A stretch of DNA of 64,000 bases from Dyadobacter luteus (GTDB lineage Bacteria > Bacteroidota > Bacteroidia > Cytophagales > Spirosomataceae): NCBI RefSeq assembly GCF_003383615.1, contig NZ_QNUL01000028.1:18019-82018 (forward strand), read 5' to 3'. Positions 55,094 to 63,817 of this stretch are shown here, one piece after another. Made by a program: the position numbers and the translations under genes. Numbering within the stretch: position 1 is the stretch's first letter; each line of letters begins with the position of its first letter. Below the pieces are notes generated by a model. It saw only the letters and a list, made by a program, of their open reading frames with translations, was not told the origin of the DNA and made no database searches.

Positions 55094-56218
55094 TCAGGAT
55101 AAAATCACAAGGTCAATATCTGAGCTCGACAATTTTTTCAACAGGTTATTGAAAATATTCGTTGCCAATATCACTCTTAGCAAAGTAATATGCGGTTTTC
55201 CCAGGCAAATCGTAGTAATCTGCTGTTGTTCAGCCACCTCAATAATTGCTTCAGAGACATTCCGGTTCTGCACACGAACAATCTCAGCTCCCATTTCAGT
55301 GGCCAACTTAAAGTTATTGATCAGATGCCGCTGCTTATCGAGCGCAATCTTATCTTTACTTTCCGAGGGCGTCTGCACGTAAAGTACAAACCATTTGCTA
55401 TTGTAATAACTCGCCAGACGGGCAGTTTTGCGGATGACATGTTTTGCAGTAACCTGGTTACTACTAATACAGGCGAGGATCTTCTCTCTTCTTGCAGCTG
55501 CCGGTCTGGGGACTTCCGCTTCCACTTTTCGCTCCACCTGACCTGCCACCTCTTTCAATGCCAGTTCGCGCAATTGCAGGATATGATCTGCTTTGAAAAA
55601 ATTAGTCAGCGCAGTTTCTATCTTATCTTTGGAATAAATCTTCCCCTCTTTCAGTCTTGTAATTAACTCATCAGCCGTCAGGTCTATGTTTACCACCTCA
55701 TCTGCAAGCGATAACACACGATCCGGTATCCGCTCGGTAACATCAATACCAGTAATTCTTTTGACCTCCTGATGTAAACTTTCAATATGTTGGATGTTGA
55801 CTGCACTGATAACACTGATCCCTGCTTCCAGGATTTCAATCACATCCTGCCAACGTTTCTCGTTTTTGCTGCCTTCAATGTTCGTATGTGCCAGTTCATC
55901 CACAATAACGACTTCAGGTCTTTGGCTGATGATACGCTGCAAATCCATTTCATCCAGTTGCTTTCCTTTATAAAAAAGTTTTCTGCGGTCTATGACGGGA
56001 AGGCCATGAAGCAACTGATGTGTCTGGCTACGGTTATGCGTTTCGATATAACCAATCCTGACATCAACGCCACTAGCAAGCAAGCTGTGCGCCTCCTGAA
56101 GCATCCTATACGTTTTCCCTACTCCGGCACTCATGCCGATATAGATCTTGAATTTCCCGCGTCTGGATTTTTTGATCATTTCCAGAAAATGCTGCGCATG
56201 AAGATTAATCTCAGACAT
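55094..56218 (-). CDS. kdpD (N-terminal part): KdpD sensor half without kinase domain
   Basis: 374 residues, against about 900 in E. coli KdpD. It contains the KdpD N-terminal ATP-binding domain (Walker A GMSAGVGKT at 28-36, VVIVDELAHTN at 103-113, and NIQHIESLHQEVKRITG) and a C-terminal universal-stress-protein domain (about 245-374, RREKILACISSNQVTAKHVI, ending SDIDLVILS). Membrane helices, GAF and kinase domains are absent. The frame begins and ends cleanly, so it is a separate gene, not a truncation. It likely cooperates with the kinase encoded immediately downstream. Confidence 0.92.
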   Translation of the reverse strand: MSEINLHAQHFLEMIKKSRRGKFKIYIGMSAGVGKTYRMLQEAHSLLASGVDVRIGYIETHNRSQTHQLLHGLPVIDRRKLFYKGKQLDEMDLQRIISQRPEVVIVDELAHTNIEGSKNEKRWQDVIEILEAGISVISAVNIQHIESLHQEVKRITGIDVTERIPDRVLSLADEVVNIDLTADELITRLKEGKIYSKDKIETALTNFFKADHILQLRELALKEVAGQVERKVEAEVPRPAAARREKILACISSNQVTAKHVIRKTARLASYYNSKWFVLYVQTPSESKDKIALDKQRHLINNFKLATEMGAEIVRVQNRNVSEAIIEVAEQQQITTICLGKPHITLLRVILATNIFNNLLKKLSSSDIDLVILS

Positions 56219-56280
56219 AGCTATTAGAATGCTTTTTACAACTTATAATCAGACGCTCCCGGCGCACAGCTCAGATGATT

Positions 56281-57369
56281 TTAGAATACAATGGATAAAC
56301 TGGTAGTCGCAAACAGGTTGTTCCTGCCAAAACCTTCGTTCGTTTTTTTAGCAAACAGGGCATCGTTACTACTTAACCTTCTCACTTCCAATCGCCATAG
56401 TACTTTATCAAACAGCGCATAATCCATATTGACGGAAACGCCTGTAGTCCTGAATCCGTTATTGCTACCCGTTGTAATAATGACCTCTTTTTCATCACTG
56501 AAATATTCCCCTCTCGCAGCGAAACTCAACTTTGGCGAGGCGGTATACCTCACGATCATGACAGGAACAAACCAATTATTGTACTGCCTGCTGCCTTTGG
56601 CTTTTTGTTCCATTCCGTAATCAAATCCGGCTGTTAATCCCCATTTTTCTGAAAGCTGCATGATGCCATAAAAGTTGTGATAGATACGCGTTTGTCTTAC
56701 ACTATCCGGCTTGTCATTACCTATGAAAGTGCTGTAGTTCAAAGTCACTGATTCTGAAGGCTTATATGTAAACTGAGTTCCAAAGGCAGGAGAACTGTTT
56801 CCATCAACCCTTTGAATTCTTTGCCATCCGTTCAGGTACATTGCAGCCAGGTATAACTTTCCGTCTTCGGTAGTGTAGCCCAGCTTTACCCCCGACTCAA
56901 AATAAGGCGTATTTTCAGCAACAAGACTTCTCGTCAATGCCCAGTTGTCCCTGCCAACAGCACTTTCAAAACCAATGTGTGAAGGCATAATTCCGGCATC
57001 AAGCCAAAGATTAGCGTTTTTTGCGAGCTTCACACCAACATTAGCTTCGAATACATTTTTAAGAATACCGGCTTCCGCAGCATAATTGGCATTCATGTAA
57101 CTTCCCGCAGCAAGTGCCAGATTTGCCCTTACCCGTTCATTCTTATAATTCGCTTTGATATAACCCAGATTCAAATTAACCTCCCCTGTCCTGTTAAAAT
57201 TATATAAAAAGCCCGGTGCTGTATTATTAACAGGACGGTTAAAATCATAGTTGTAATAGACCTCGACATAACCGCTGATCGTTAACGGATTGGGTGTCTT
57301 TTCCTCCTCCTGAGCTATAAGGCTATTGAAACTAATGGATGCTGCTAGTGTAAAAAGTAAAGTTTTCAT
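56281..57369 (-). CDS. Outer-membrane porin in the kdp operon
   Basis: 362 residues with signal peptide (MKTLLFTLAASISFNSLIAQ) and a barrel of alternating strands, for example NPLTISGYVEVYYNYDF, GYIKANYKNERVRANLALAA and LAARGEYFSDEK-like strands, ending in Phe (TTSLSIVF). It resembles the putative outer-membrane porins BBP2-type of Bacteroidota. It lies between kdpC and the KdpD-like gene, 60 bases from kdpC and co-directional, so a channel for potassium or counter-ion passage through the outer membrane is inferred. Confidence 0.8.
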   Translation of the reverse strand: MKTLLFTLAASISFNSLIAQEEEKTPNPLTISGYVEVYYNYDFNRPVNNTAPGFLYNFNRTGEVNLNLGYIKANYKNERVRANLALAAGSYMNANYAAEAGILKNVFEANVGVKLAKNANLWLDAGIMPSHIGFESAVGRDNWALTRSLVAENTPYFESGVKLGYTTEDGKLYLAAMYLNGWQRIQRVDGNSSPAFGTQFTYKPSESVTLNYSTFIGNDKPDSVRQTRIYHNFYGIMQLSEKWGLTAGFDYGMEQKAKGSRQYNNWFVPVMIVRYTASPKLSFAARGEYFSDEKEVIITTGSNNGFRTTGVSVNMDYALFDKVLWRLEVRRLSSNDALFAKKTNEGFGRNNLFATTSLSIVF

Positions 57370-57429
57370 TGAAAGAAATAATTGAGTGATTGTGTTGCAG
57401 CAGCGGAGTATCTGCTGCGTGAAGTGTAT

Positions 57430-57987
57430 TTATAATTTTTCCAAAGCCACATTCAATCTGAGCACGTTCACGTTTTCAGGTCCGAACAAACCTAAAAATG
57501 GCTTTTGAATATGCCCAGAGACGAGCTGGCGAAGTTGCTGCTCAGGTATCCTGCGGGCAGCGGCAATCCTTTTAACTTGTACCAAAGCGGCCTTCGGAGA
57601 AAGGTCAGGATCCAGACCGCTACCACTCGCAGTGACAAGTTCAACGGGTATTTCACTTTTCTTTACAGCAGGATTATGAATGAGAAAAGTATCAATTCTG
57701 GCCTGCACCGTGGTCAGATATTCACCATTCGACATGGCATTGTTACTGCCCGCGCTGGATGCCGAATTGTACTCTACCGCAGAAGGACGGCCATTGAAAT
57801 ACTTATCCTGAGTAAAATTCTGCCCGACGTTGGCGTAATACCTTTTGTTTTCAACTGTCAGCGATTCTCCTTTTCCTCCACTTGGTGTAAACTGTGCCAG
57901 CGCCCAGATAATTGCAGGATAAATACCGCAGAACAATACAATGGTTGCCACCGTTAATTTGATTGCCGGAATGATATTCGATTTCAT
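57430..57987 (-). CDS. kdpC: Potassium-transporting ATPase subunit C
   Basis: 185 residues. An N-terminal membrane helix (IPAIKLTVATIVLFCGIYPA) then a soluble domain: DKYFNGRPSAVEYNSASSAG, VTASGSGLDPDLSPKAALVQ, RQLVSGHIQKPFLGLFGPEN and NVLRLNVAL at the end, all KdpC hallmarks. It stabilises the KdpA-KdpB complex. 102 bases separate it from kdpB. Confidence 0.97.
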   Translation of the reverse strand: MKSNIIPAIKLTVATIVLFCGIYPAIIWALAQFTPSGGKGESLTVENKRYYANVGQNFTQDKYFNGRPSAVEYNSASSAGSNNAMSNGEYLTTVQARIDTFLIHNPAVKKSEIPVELVTASGSGLDPDLSPKAALVQVKRIAAARRIPEQQLRQLVSGHIQKPFLGLFGPENVNVLRLNVALEKL

Positions 57988-58089
57988 ATTTTTAATGTTT
58001 TAAGTTGATGTTACTAAGTAGTAGCTGAAAATTATTTTATAGTGTTTACTTACAATCCTAATCGCTTACAGCTAATTGCCAACAGCTGT

Positions 58090-60129
58090 TTATATCCAGA
58101 TACTGACGATCAGGTCGATGACTTTGATCCCGGCAAACGGAATCAGAATACCTCCCAGACCGTATATAAGCAGGTTTCTCCTCAATAGAGCACTCGCACC
58201 GATTGGTTTGTAGGCTACACCTTTCAGCGCCAGCGGAATCAAAAACGGGATGATGATTGCATTAAAGATTACTGCTGACAAAATCGCACTTTCGGGGCTA
58301 CTCAGATGCATGATATTCAGACCTTCCAGCGCCGGAATACTGGTAATAAACAATGCAGGGATAATGGCAAAATATTTGGCAACATCATTGGCGATGGAGA
58401 AGGTCGTAAGTGTGCCTCGTGTCATCAAAAGCTGCTTTCCAATCTCCACAATCTCAATGAGTTTTGTCGGATCATTATCCAGGTCCACCATGTTCCCGGC
58501 TTCCTTGGCTGCCTGCGTACCGCTGTTCATCGCTACACCTACGTCGGCTTGTGCAAGGGCCGGTGCATCATTGGTGCCATCCCCCATCATGGCCACAAGC
58601 TTACCACTTTCCTGCTCGTTTTTGATGTAGTTCATTTTATCCTCCGGTTTTGCTTCGGCAATAAAATCATCTACACCTGCTTTCTGAGCTATAAATTGAG
58701 CTGTTAATGGATTATCGCCAGTCACCATCACTGTTTTTACACCCATTTTCCGAAGTCGTTCGAAGCGCTCGGTAATACCTGGTTTGATAATATCCTGCAG
58801 TTCAACCACACCCAGTACCTGTTCATTTTCTGTTACAACAAGCGGTGTACCTCCGTTGCCGGAGATCGACCTCACCTTGTTTTCTATTTGTGTCGGGAAA
58901 ACATGGCCTGCCTGAATAACGATGTTTCTGATCGCATCAAAGGCTCCTTTACGTATGCGCGTATTTTGAAAATCAACCCCTGAACTTCGCGTTTCCGCAG
59001 TAAAACTGATAAAGGTGGGATTGGCTAACTCATAAGTGTCTTCCGTGGCTCCGGCCAGTTCGAGTATTGATTTTCCCTCCGGTGTCTGATCGGCTATAGA
59101 GCTAAGTACTGCTGCCTTGATGAAACGGTTCTGATCAATTCCATCAGCCGCGTAAAAATGAGTCGCTTTTCTGTTTCCGATCGTGATCGTTCCCGTTTTA
59201 TCCAGCAGCAACACATCAATATCACCCGCAGTTTCCACCGCTTTCCCCGATTTCGTGACCACATTCGCTCTCAGGGCACGATCCATACCGGCAATTCCAA
59301 TCGCTGATAAGAGCCCTCCGATGGTGGTTGGGATCAGACAAACAAAAAGTGAAATAAAAGCGGCGATCGTGATGGGTGTGTTTGCATAATCTGCGAAGGG
59401 TTTCAGCGTAACACATACAATAATGAACACGAGTGTAAATCCAGCCAAAAGTATAGTCAGTGCAATCTCATTAGGCGTTTTCTTTCTGCTGGCACCTTCC
59501 ACCAGCGCTATCATTTTATCCAGAAAGCTTTCACCAGGCGCGGCTGTTACCACTACCTTTATCCGATCTGACAGCACCTTGGTACCCCCCGTCACACTGG
59601 TTTTATCCCCACCTGCCTCGCGGATTACAGGAGCAGACTCACCTGTGATAGCACTTTCATCAATACTTGCCATGCCTTCGATGATCTCTCCATCCGTAGC
59701 AATATGATCACCTGCCTCACAGATAAAGATGTCCCCTTTTTTCATTTGTGCCGACATCACCTCCTGCGTGGCAATTGAGAAGCCTTTTTTGTTTTCAACA
59801 ACCAGTTTGGCGGGCGTTTGTTGGCGGGTTTTCCGCAGACTTTCCGCCTGCGCTTTACCTCTGGCTTCTGCAATAGCCTCTGCAAAATTGGCAAAAAGTA
59901 AAGTAAGGAGAAGGATAAGAAAAATAGTAAAATTATAGGCAAAACTGCCTTGTGAGTCGTGCCCGGATAAGATCCAGAGACAAACTGCCAGCATAATAAA
60001 TGTTCCTATCTGCACGGTAAACATGACCGGATTGCGAAACATGATTCTCGGATTCAGCTTGATCAGCGATTGTTTTAATGCTTCGTTGACTAAATCCTTC
60101 TGAAATAAGGAAGTATTTTGATTTTTCAT
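58090..60129 (-). CDS. kdpB: Potassium-transporting ATPase subunit B
   Basis: 679 residues. P-type ATPase with the phosphorylation motif DKTGT (about residue 305, in VLLLDKTGTITIGNR), actuator motif TGES (ESAITGESAPV) and hinge MMGDGTNDAPALAQADVG. It has about seven membrane helices. It hydrolyses ATP to power uptake by KdpA. The frame extends to 60153, but MKNQNTSLF at 60129 is the likely start. Confidence 0.98.
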   Translation of the reverse strand: MKNQNTSLFQKDLVNEALKQSLIKLNPRIMFRNPVMFTVQIGTFIMLAVCLWILSGHDSQGSFAYNFTIFLILLLTLLFANFAEAIAEARGKAQAESLRKTRQQTPAKLVVENKKGFSIATQEVMSAQMKKGDIFICEAGDHIATDGEIIEGMASIDESAITGESAPVIREAGGDKTSVTGGTKVLSDRIKVVVTAAPGESFLDKMIALVEGASRKKTPNEIALTILLAGFTLVFIIVCVTLKPFADYANTPITIAAFISLFVCLIPTTIGGLLSAIGIAGMDRALRANVVTKSGKAVETAGDIDVLLLDKTGTITIGNRKATHFYAADGIDQNRFIKAAVLSSIADQTPEGKSILELAGATEDTYELANPTFISFTAETRSSGVDFQNTRIRKGAFDAIRNIVIQAGHVFPTQIENKVRSISGNGGTPLVVTENEQVLGVVELQDIIKPGITERFERLRKMGVKTVMVTGDNPLTAQFIAQKAGVDDFIAEAKPEDKMNYIKNEQESGKLVAMMGDGTNDAPALAQADVGVAMNSGTQAAKEAGNMVDLDNDPTKLIEIVEIGKQLLMTRGTLTTFSIANDVAKYFAIIPALFITSIPALEGLNIMHLSSPESAILSAVIFNAIIIPFLIPLALKGVAYKPIGASALLRRNLLIYGLGGILIPFAGIKVIDLIVSIWI

Positions 60130-60198
60130 TGTACATGACAGCCCCGTCGGCATGAGCCGTTGGTTATCTGTTTAAGTTTAAAATCTGAGTGTTAAATA

Positions 60199-61884
60199 TT
60201 AAAGGCTGAAATACTCAGCAATAGGCCCGAGCGTTAGTGCAGGAAAGAATGAGAGTGCTGTTATGATAACGATTACCGCAAAAATCATCATACCAAATGT
60301 GGCTGAGTCTGTAGGTAGCGTACCAGCGCTTTGGGGCACAGACCTCTTGTTCGCGAGTAGTCCGGCAATGGCCACCGGACCGATAATCGGGAGAAAACGG
60401 GAAAGAAGCAACACAATCCCAGTAGTGATATTCCACCACGGCGTATTGTCGCCCAGCCCCTCAAAACCACTTCCGTTGTTCGCTGCTGAAGAAGTGAATT
60501 CATATAAGATCTGGCTGAAGCCATGGAAACCGGGATTAGATGTTGTGGCTGATGTAATGGCAGGGAATGATGCCGTAAGGGCGGTGCCTGCCAGAATCAG
60601 AAATGGGTGTAATAAGGCCACGATCATAGCAATTTTCATTTCCCGCGCCTCAATTTTCTTACCTAAAAACTCCGGTGTGCGCCCCACCATCAGCCCGCTG
60701 ATGAATACAGCAAGTATGATGTAAATGAAGAAATTCAAAATTCCGACGCCACAACCACCATAGAATGCATTGGTCATCATGGCCAATAGCTGCGTCATTC
60801 CCGACAACGGCATACCGCTATCGTGCATCGAATTCACTGAACCTGTTGAAATAACGGTGGTGGCTATACTCCAAAAACCAGAGGCCACACTTCCGAACCT
60901 GATCTCTTTCCCTTCCATGGCTCCGGAGCTCATATCTATCCCCAATTTTGCTATCGCAGGATTACCCTGACTTTCCCAGATGATCGTCGGTACACACAGG
61001 ATAAGAAAGCCTGCTGTCATTACCCCGAAAATCATCCGGGCCATTTTCTTTCTCTTCAGGAAAAAACCGAGAGCAAAAATCATAGCAAACGGAATGATCA
61101 TTTGTGCTGACATTTCTATCATATTCGTCAGGTAATTCGGGTTTTCCAGAGGATGTGCCGAGTTGGTACCATAGTATCCTCCCCCGTTGGTACCCAAATG
61201 TTTGATAGCCACAAAAGCTGCCACAGGACCCGTTGAGACACCTACAGTATCGCCCTGCATAGTAACGATATGATCCTTACCTTCGAAGGTCATGGGCGTA
61301 CCATTGAAAGCCAAAAGGGTAGCCACCACAATGCATGCCGGCAGCAAAATGCGGGTACACGAGACCAGCAGCAGATTGTAAAAATTCCCAAGTTGACCGG
61401 ATGTTTTCTCTTTTAATGCCTTAAAAAGTACTACCGCTGCAGCCATACCTGTTCCGGCGCTGACAAACTGTAAAAACATTAAAAACAGCTGCGAAAGATA
61501 ACTTACGCCAGTTTCGCCGGAGTAATGTTGCAGGTTACAATTCACCATAAAGGAGATACTTGTATTGAATGCCAGGTCAGCAGACTGCCCCGGATTCCCG
61601 TCAGGATTTAGTGGTAACCATCCCTGGTTCATCAGCATAAACATGCAAAGCAGAAACCATACAAAATTAATCGTGAGCATACTGATCAAATGCTGTTGCC
61701 AGTTCATTTGTGATTTTCTGTCAATTCCACTAAAACGAAAAATCACATTTTCTAACGGATTGATAACGGGATCCAACAGTGTCTTTTCTCCACCGTATAC
61801 TCTAGCAATGTATTTACCTAGTGGAATCGCCAAAAGGATCGTGACAACGTACGTGGCGGTGACGCCAAAAATTTCTGTGTTCAT
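60199..61884 (-). CDS. kdpA: Potassium-transporting ATPase subunit A
   Basis: 561 residues with about ten membrane helices, of the superfamily of K+ transporters with four pore loops. Filter-like loops visible: NTSISFMVNCNLQHYSGETG, HLGTNGGGYYGTNSAHPLEN, GSVNSMHDSG and EFTSSAANNGSGFEGLG. It is the channel-like, potassium-selective subunit of KdpFABC. The frame opens at 61941, but MNTEIFGVTATYV at 61884 is the family start. Confidence 0.98.
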   Translation of the reverse strand: MNTEIFGVTATYVVTILLAIPLGKYIARVYGGEKTLLDPVINPLENVIFRFSGIDRKSQMNWQQHLISMLTINFVWFLLCMFMLMNQGWLPLNPDGNPGQSADLAFNTSISFMVNCNLQHYSGETGVSYLSQLFLMFLQFVSAGTGMAAAVVLFKALKEKTSGQLGNFYNLLLVSCTRILLPACIVVATLLAFNGTPMTFEGKDHIVTMQGDTVGVSTGPVAAFVAIKHLGTNGGGYYGTNSAHPLENPNYLTNMIEMSAQMIIPFAMIFALGFFLKRKKMARMIFGVMTAGFLILCVPTIIWESQGNPAIAKLGIDMSSGAMEGKEIRFGSVASGFWSIATTVISTGSVNSMHDSGMPLSGMTQLLAMMTNAFYGGCGVGILNFFIYIILAVFISGLMVGRTPEFLGKKIEAREMKIAMIVALLHPFLILAGTALTASFPAITSATTSNPGFHGFSQILYEFTSSAANNGSGFEGLGDNTPWWNITTGIVLLLSRFLPIIGPVAIAGLLANKRSVPQSAGTLPTDSATFGMMIFAVIVIITALSFFPALTLGPIAEYFSL

Positions 61885-61951
61885 TTTGAAAATATATTTC
61901 AGTCTTAAAGCGGCTGACGGATCCGCGTCCGTCTCTGCCATGAAAGAGGAA

Positions 61952-62029
61952 TTAGAATTTTTCGGGTTTAATCAATACATAACACATGTAGACAAACACT
62001 GAAATGGATATAATAAGTAGAGCGCCCAT
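61952..62029 (-). CDS. kdpF: KdpF mini-subunit
   Basis: A 25-residue peptide, MGALLIISISVFVYMCYVLI then KPEKF. One membrane helix with the Lys-Pro-Glu-Lys-Phe end typical of Bacteroidota KdpF. It is 67 bases before kdpA and 4 bases after the preceding mini-ORF, and stabilises the complex in E. coli. It is too short for most gene callers but matches the family well. Confidence 0.85.
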   Translation of the reverse strand: MGALLIISISVFVYMCYVLIKPEKF

Positions 62030-62033
62030 ATTT

Positions 62034-62117
62034 TCAGATCTTTTCAAAAAATGATACAGATTGATAAAGGACAGCAAAGCACAGGCAACCTGCACCGAGG
62101 AGAAGAAGCGTTAACAT
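62034..62117 (-). CDS. Second mini membrane protein before kdpF
   Basis: A 27-residue peptide, MLTLLLLGAGCLCFAVLYQS then VSFFEKI. A single hydrophobic helix with an acidic/basic C-terminus (FFEKI). Its stop lies 4 bases before the kdpF start, so it is probably translated as part of the kdp operon. I know of no characterised function; it could be a further small subunit. Support is the position, the clean short frame and the conserved-looking helix. Confidence 0.5.
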   Translation of the reverse strand: MLTLLLLGAGCLCFAVLYQSVSFFEKI

Positions 62118-62152
62118 GATGGATGTTGTTTAAATTGTCTGATAAATAAGAT

Positions 62153-62196
62153 TTGGTAGTTTTCATTTTTCTACTTTTTGAAGCAGATACTACCAA
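62153..62196. promoter_or_regulatory. Dyad upstream of the kdp mini-genes
   Basis: TTGGTAGT (62153-62160) and ACTACCAA (62189-62196), 8-bp perfect arms 28 bases apart, in the leader before the operon. It may be a binding site for the sigma-54-type regulator or a leader hairpin. A convincing -24/-12 sigma-54 promoter was not found: the closest GG/GC pair has 8 bases between instead of 10. Confidence 0.4.
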
Positions 62197-62289
62197 GTAT
62201 GTACCAGACAAACCAAACAATACACAATCAACTGAATATCAACATTATAATTAAAATTAAATTAAAACATACCATTTTAAAACCCTATC

Positions 62290-62314
62290 ATTTTGATAAA
62301 TCATCTATCAAAAT
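62290..62314. promoter_or_regulatory. A/T-rich dyad after the regulator gene
   Basis: ATTTTGATA (62290-62298) and TATCAAAAT (62306-62314) with a 7-base spacer, directly downstream of the sigma-54 regulator stop (62330, minus strand). It could be a weak terminator or an upstream activator site for the kdp genes. Confidence 0.4.
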
Positions 62315-62329
62315 AGAAGGGAAAGAAGC

Positions 62330-63682
62330 CTATTGTTTACCGGACTTGCCCAAACCGAACTCGTCTATTTTCCTGTACAATGTGGCAATTCCTATTTCCA
62401 GCAGCCGCGCAGCTTCTGCCCTATTTCCCTGACTGTGGTTCAAAACCTTTTGAATATGCTGTTTTTCGACACTTTCCATCGAAAATGAAGACAAACTCTC
62501 ACTGGCTGTAGAAACAGTATCCCGAAAATCGGAGGGTAAAACTGATATATCCAACTTACCATCACTGATGATCACAGCCCTCTCAATTACATTTTTCAAT
62601 TCACGGATATTACCATTCCATGCGTAACGTTCAAGTGCTTTTGCAAAGTCCGCAGTGTATCCCGGGTTCGGCTTGTTGGTCTGCTTGGTGTAATAATCCA
62701 GAAAAAAATCCAGGAGCAACGGAATATCTTTAATTCTTTGTCTGAGGGGCGGTAGGGTAATCTGAAACACGTTAAGCCTGAAGTAAAGATCAGCTCTAAA
62801 TCTGTGCTGTTCGGATTCCGTTTTCAGATCTCTGTTAGTCGCCGCAATCAGACGAAAGTTTGACTTGCTCGGTTTTGTATCACCCAATTTGATAAATTCA
62901 TGTGTTTCCAACACCCTGAGCAACTTCGCCTGCAGGTCGAGTGGTAGTTCCCCTATTTCATCGAGAAACAAAGTCCCGTTATGTGCTTCCTCCAAAAGTC
63001 CGCGTTTGTCTTTCAGCGCACCTGTGAAAGCTCCCTGTTTGTATCCAAATAATTCGCTTTCAATCATTTCCCTTCCAAAAGCGCTGCAATTAAGCGCTAC
63101 AAAATTCTTATCTGCCCGGTGACTACTGTAATGAATTGCCTGTGCAAAAACTTCCTTACCTGTACCTGTTTCTCCCGTTAAAAGTACCGCAGCTTCCGTA
63201 GGAGCCACTTTTTTGGCCAGATTAATCGCTTCCTGAATAGGTTGAGAATTTCCGATTACGGCATCAAACGAAAACTTACTGGAGACGATGGCTTCAAGCT
63301 TTTTGACTTTCTTCTGAAGTTGTGACTTTTCGACTGCCTTGTCCAGTATTGGCAATATTTTATCATTGTCATCGCCTTTCACTATATAGTCCATCGCACC
63401 GTTTTTCATTGCCTGAACCCCGTCCGGGATATTCCCGTTTGCAGTAAGAAGAATGATCTCCGCATTGGGATTGCGAGACTTCAGCATTGGTACAAGTTCT
63501 ACTCCGTTTCCATCCGGAAGCCGAACGTCGCACAAAACAGCATCAATCACAGGATTTTCTATTGCTTTCAGGCCCGATTTACAATCACCTGCCTCGATTA
63601 CCTCAAACCCCTCTGCCTTGATTACCCTTGCTAATAGCGAGCGAAGTTTTTCTTCGTCGTCAATGATTAATACTGTTTTCAC
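62330..63682 (-). CDS. Sigma-54-dependent response regulator (NtrC type)
   Basis: 450 residues: receiver (D52 in VLCDVRLPDGNG), sigma-54 interaction AAA+ domain (Walker A GETGTGKE at 170-177, GAFTGA at 217-222, ATNRDLK) and a Fis-type helix-turn-helix (about 410-450, ATLYRKIDEFG). It opens with GTG at 63682; no ATG lies upstream in frame. It sits directly before the kdp operon, in place of the usual OmpR-type KdpE, and is the likely response regulator for the kinase at 53345. It would activate kdp expression from a sigma-54 promoter. Confidence 0.93.
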   Translation of the reverse strand: MKTVLIIDDEEKLRSLLARVIKAEGFEVIEAGDCKSGLKAIENPVIDAVLCDVRLPDGNGVELVPMLKSRNPNAEIILLTANGNIPDGVQAMKNGAMDYIVKGDDNDKILPILDKAVEKSQLQKKVKKLEAIVSSKFSFDAVIGNSQPIQEAINLAKKVAPTEAAVLLTGETGTGKEVFAQAIHYSSHRADKNFVALNCSAFGREMIESELFGYKQGAFTGALKDKRGLLEEAHNGTLFLDEIGELPLDLQAKLLRVLETHEFIKLGDTKPSKSNFRLIAATNRDLKTESEQHRFRADLYFRLNVFQITLPPLRQRIKDIPLLLDFFLDYYTKQTNKPNPGYTADFAKALERYAWNGNIRELKNVIERAVIISDGKLDISVLPSDFRDTVSTASESLSSFSMESVEKQHIQKVLNHSQGNRAEAARLLEIGIATLYRKIDEFGLGKSGKQ

Positions 63683-63753
63683 TGTTGCCGCGTCTGGAAT
63701 TTTAGTAATGTATATACCCGTTGGGTGAAATAGAATGGCAAGAAATTTGAAAG

Positions 63754-63817
63754 TGCATATTGGGTTAATATGCTGAAATTCAGTATATTAAAGTCGCCAA
63801 ACAAACCCCAATATGCA
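63754..63817. repeat. Nested inverted repeats before IS transposase
   Basis: Outer arms TGCATATTGGG (63754-63764) and CCCAATATGCA (63807-63817), 11 bp each, enclose a near-perfect 25-base palindrome at 63766-63790 (TAATAT, CTGAA, TTCAG, ATATTA with one wobble pair). The right outer arm ends on the transposase ATG. The end of the element itself was not pinned down. Confidence 0.6.

Noticed and set aside
62170..62215. Sigma-54 -24/-12 promoter before the kdp genes
   Set aside because: TTGGTAGTATCTGC has the right dinucleotides but 8 rather than 10 bases between GG and GC; other candidates also fail.
62118..62329. c-di-AMP (ydaO) riboswitch in the kdp leader
   Set aside because: The leader is short and A/T-rich with simple dyads only; the conserved ydaO core is not visible.
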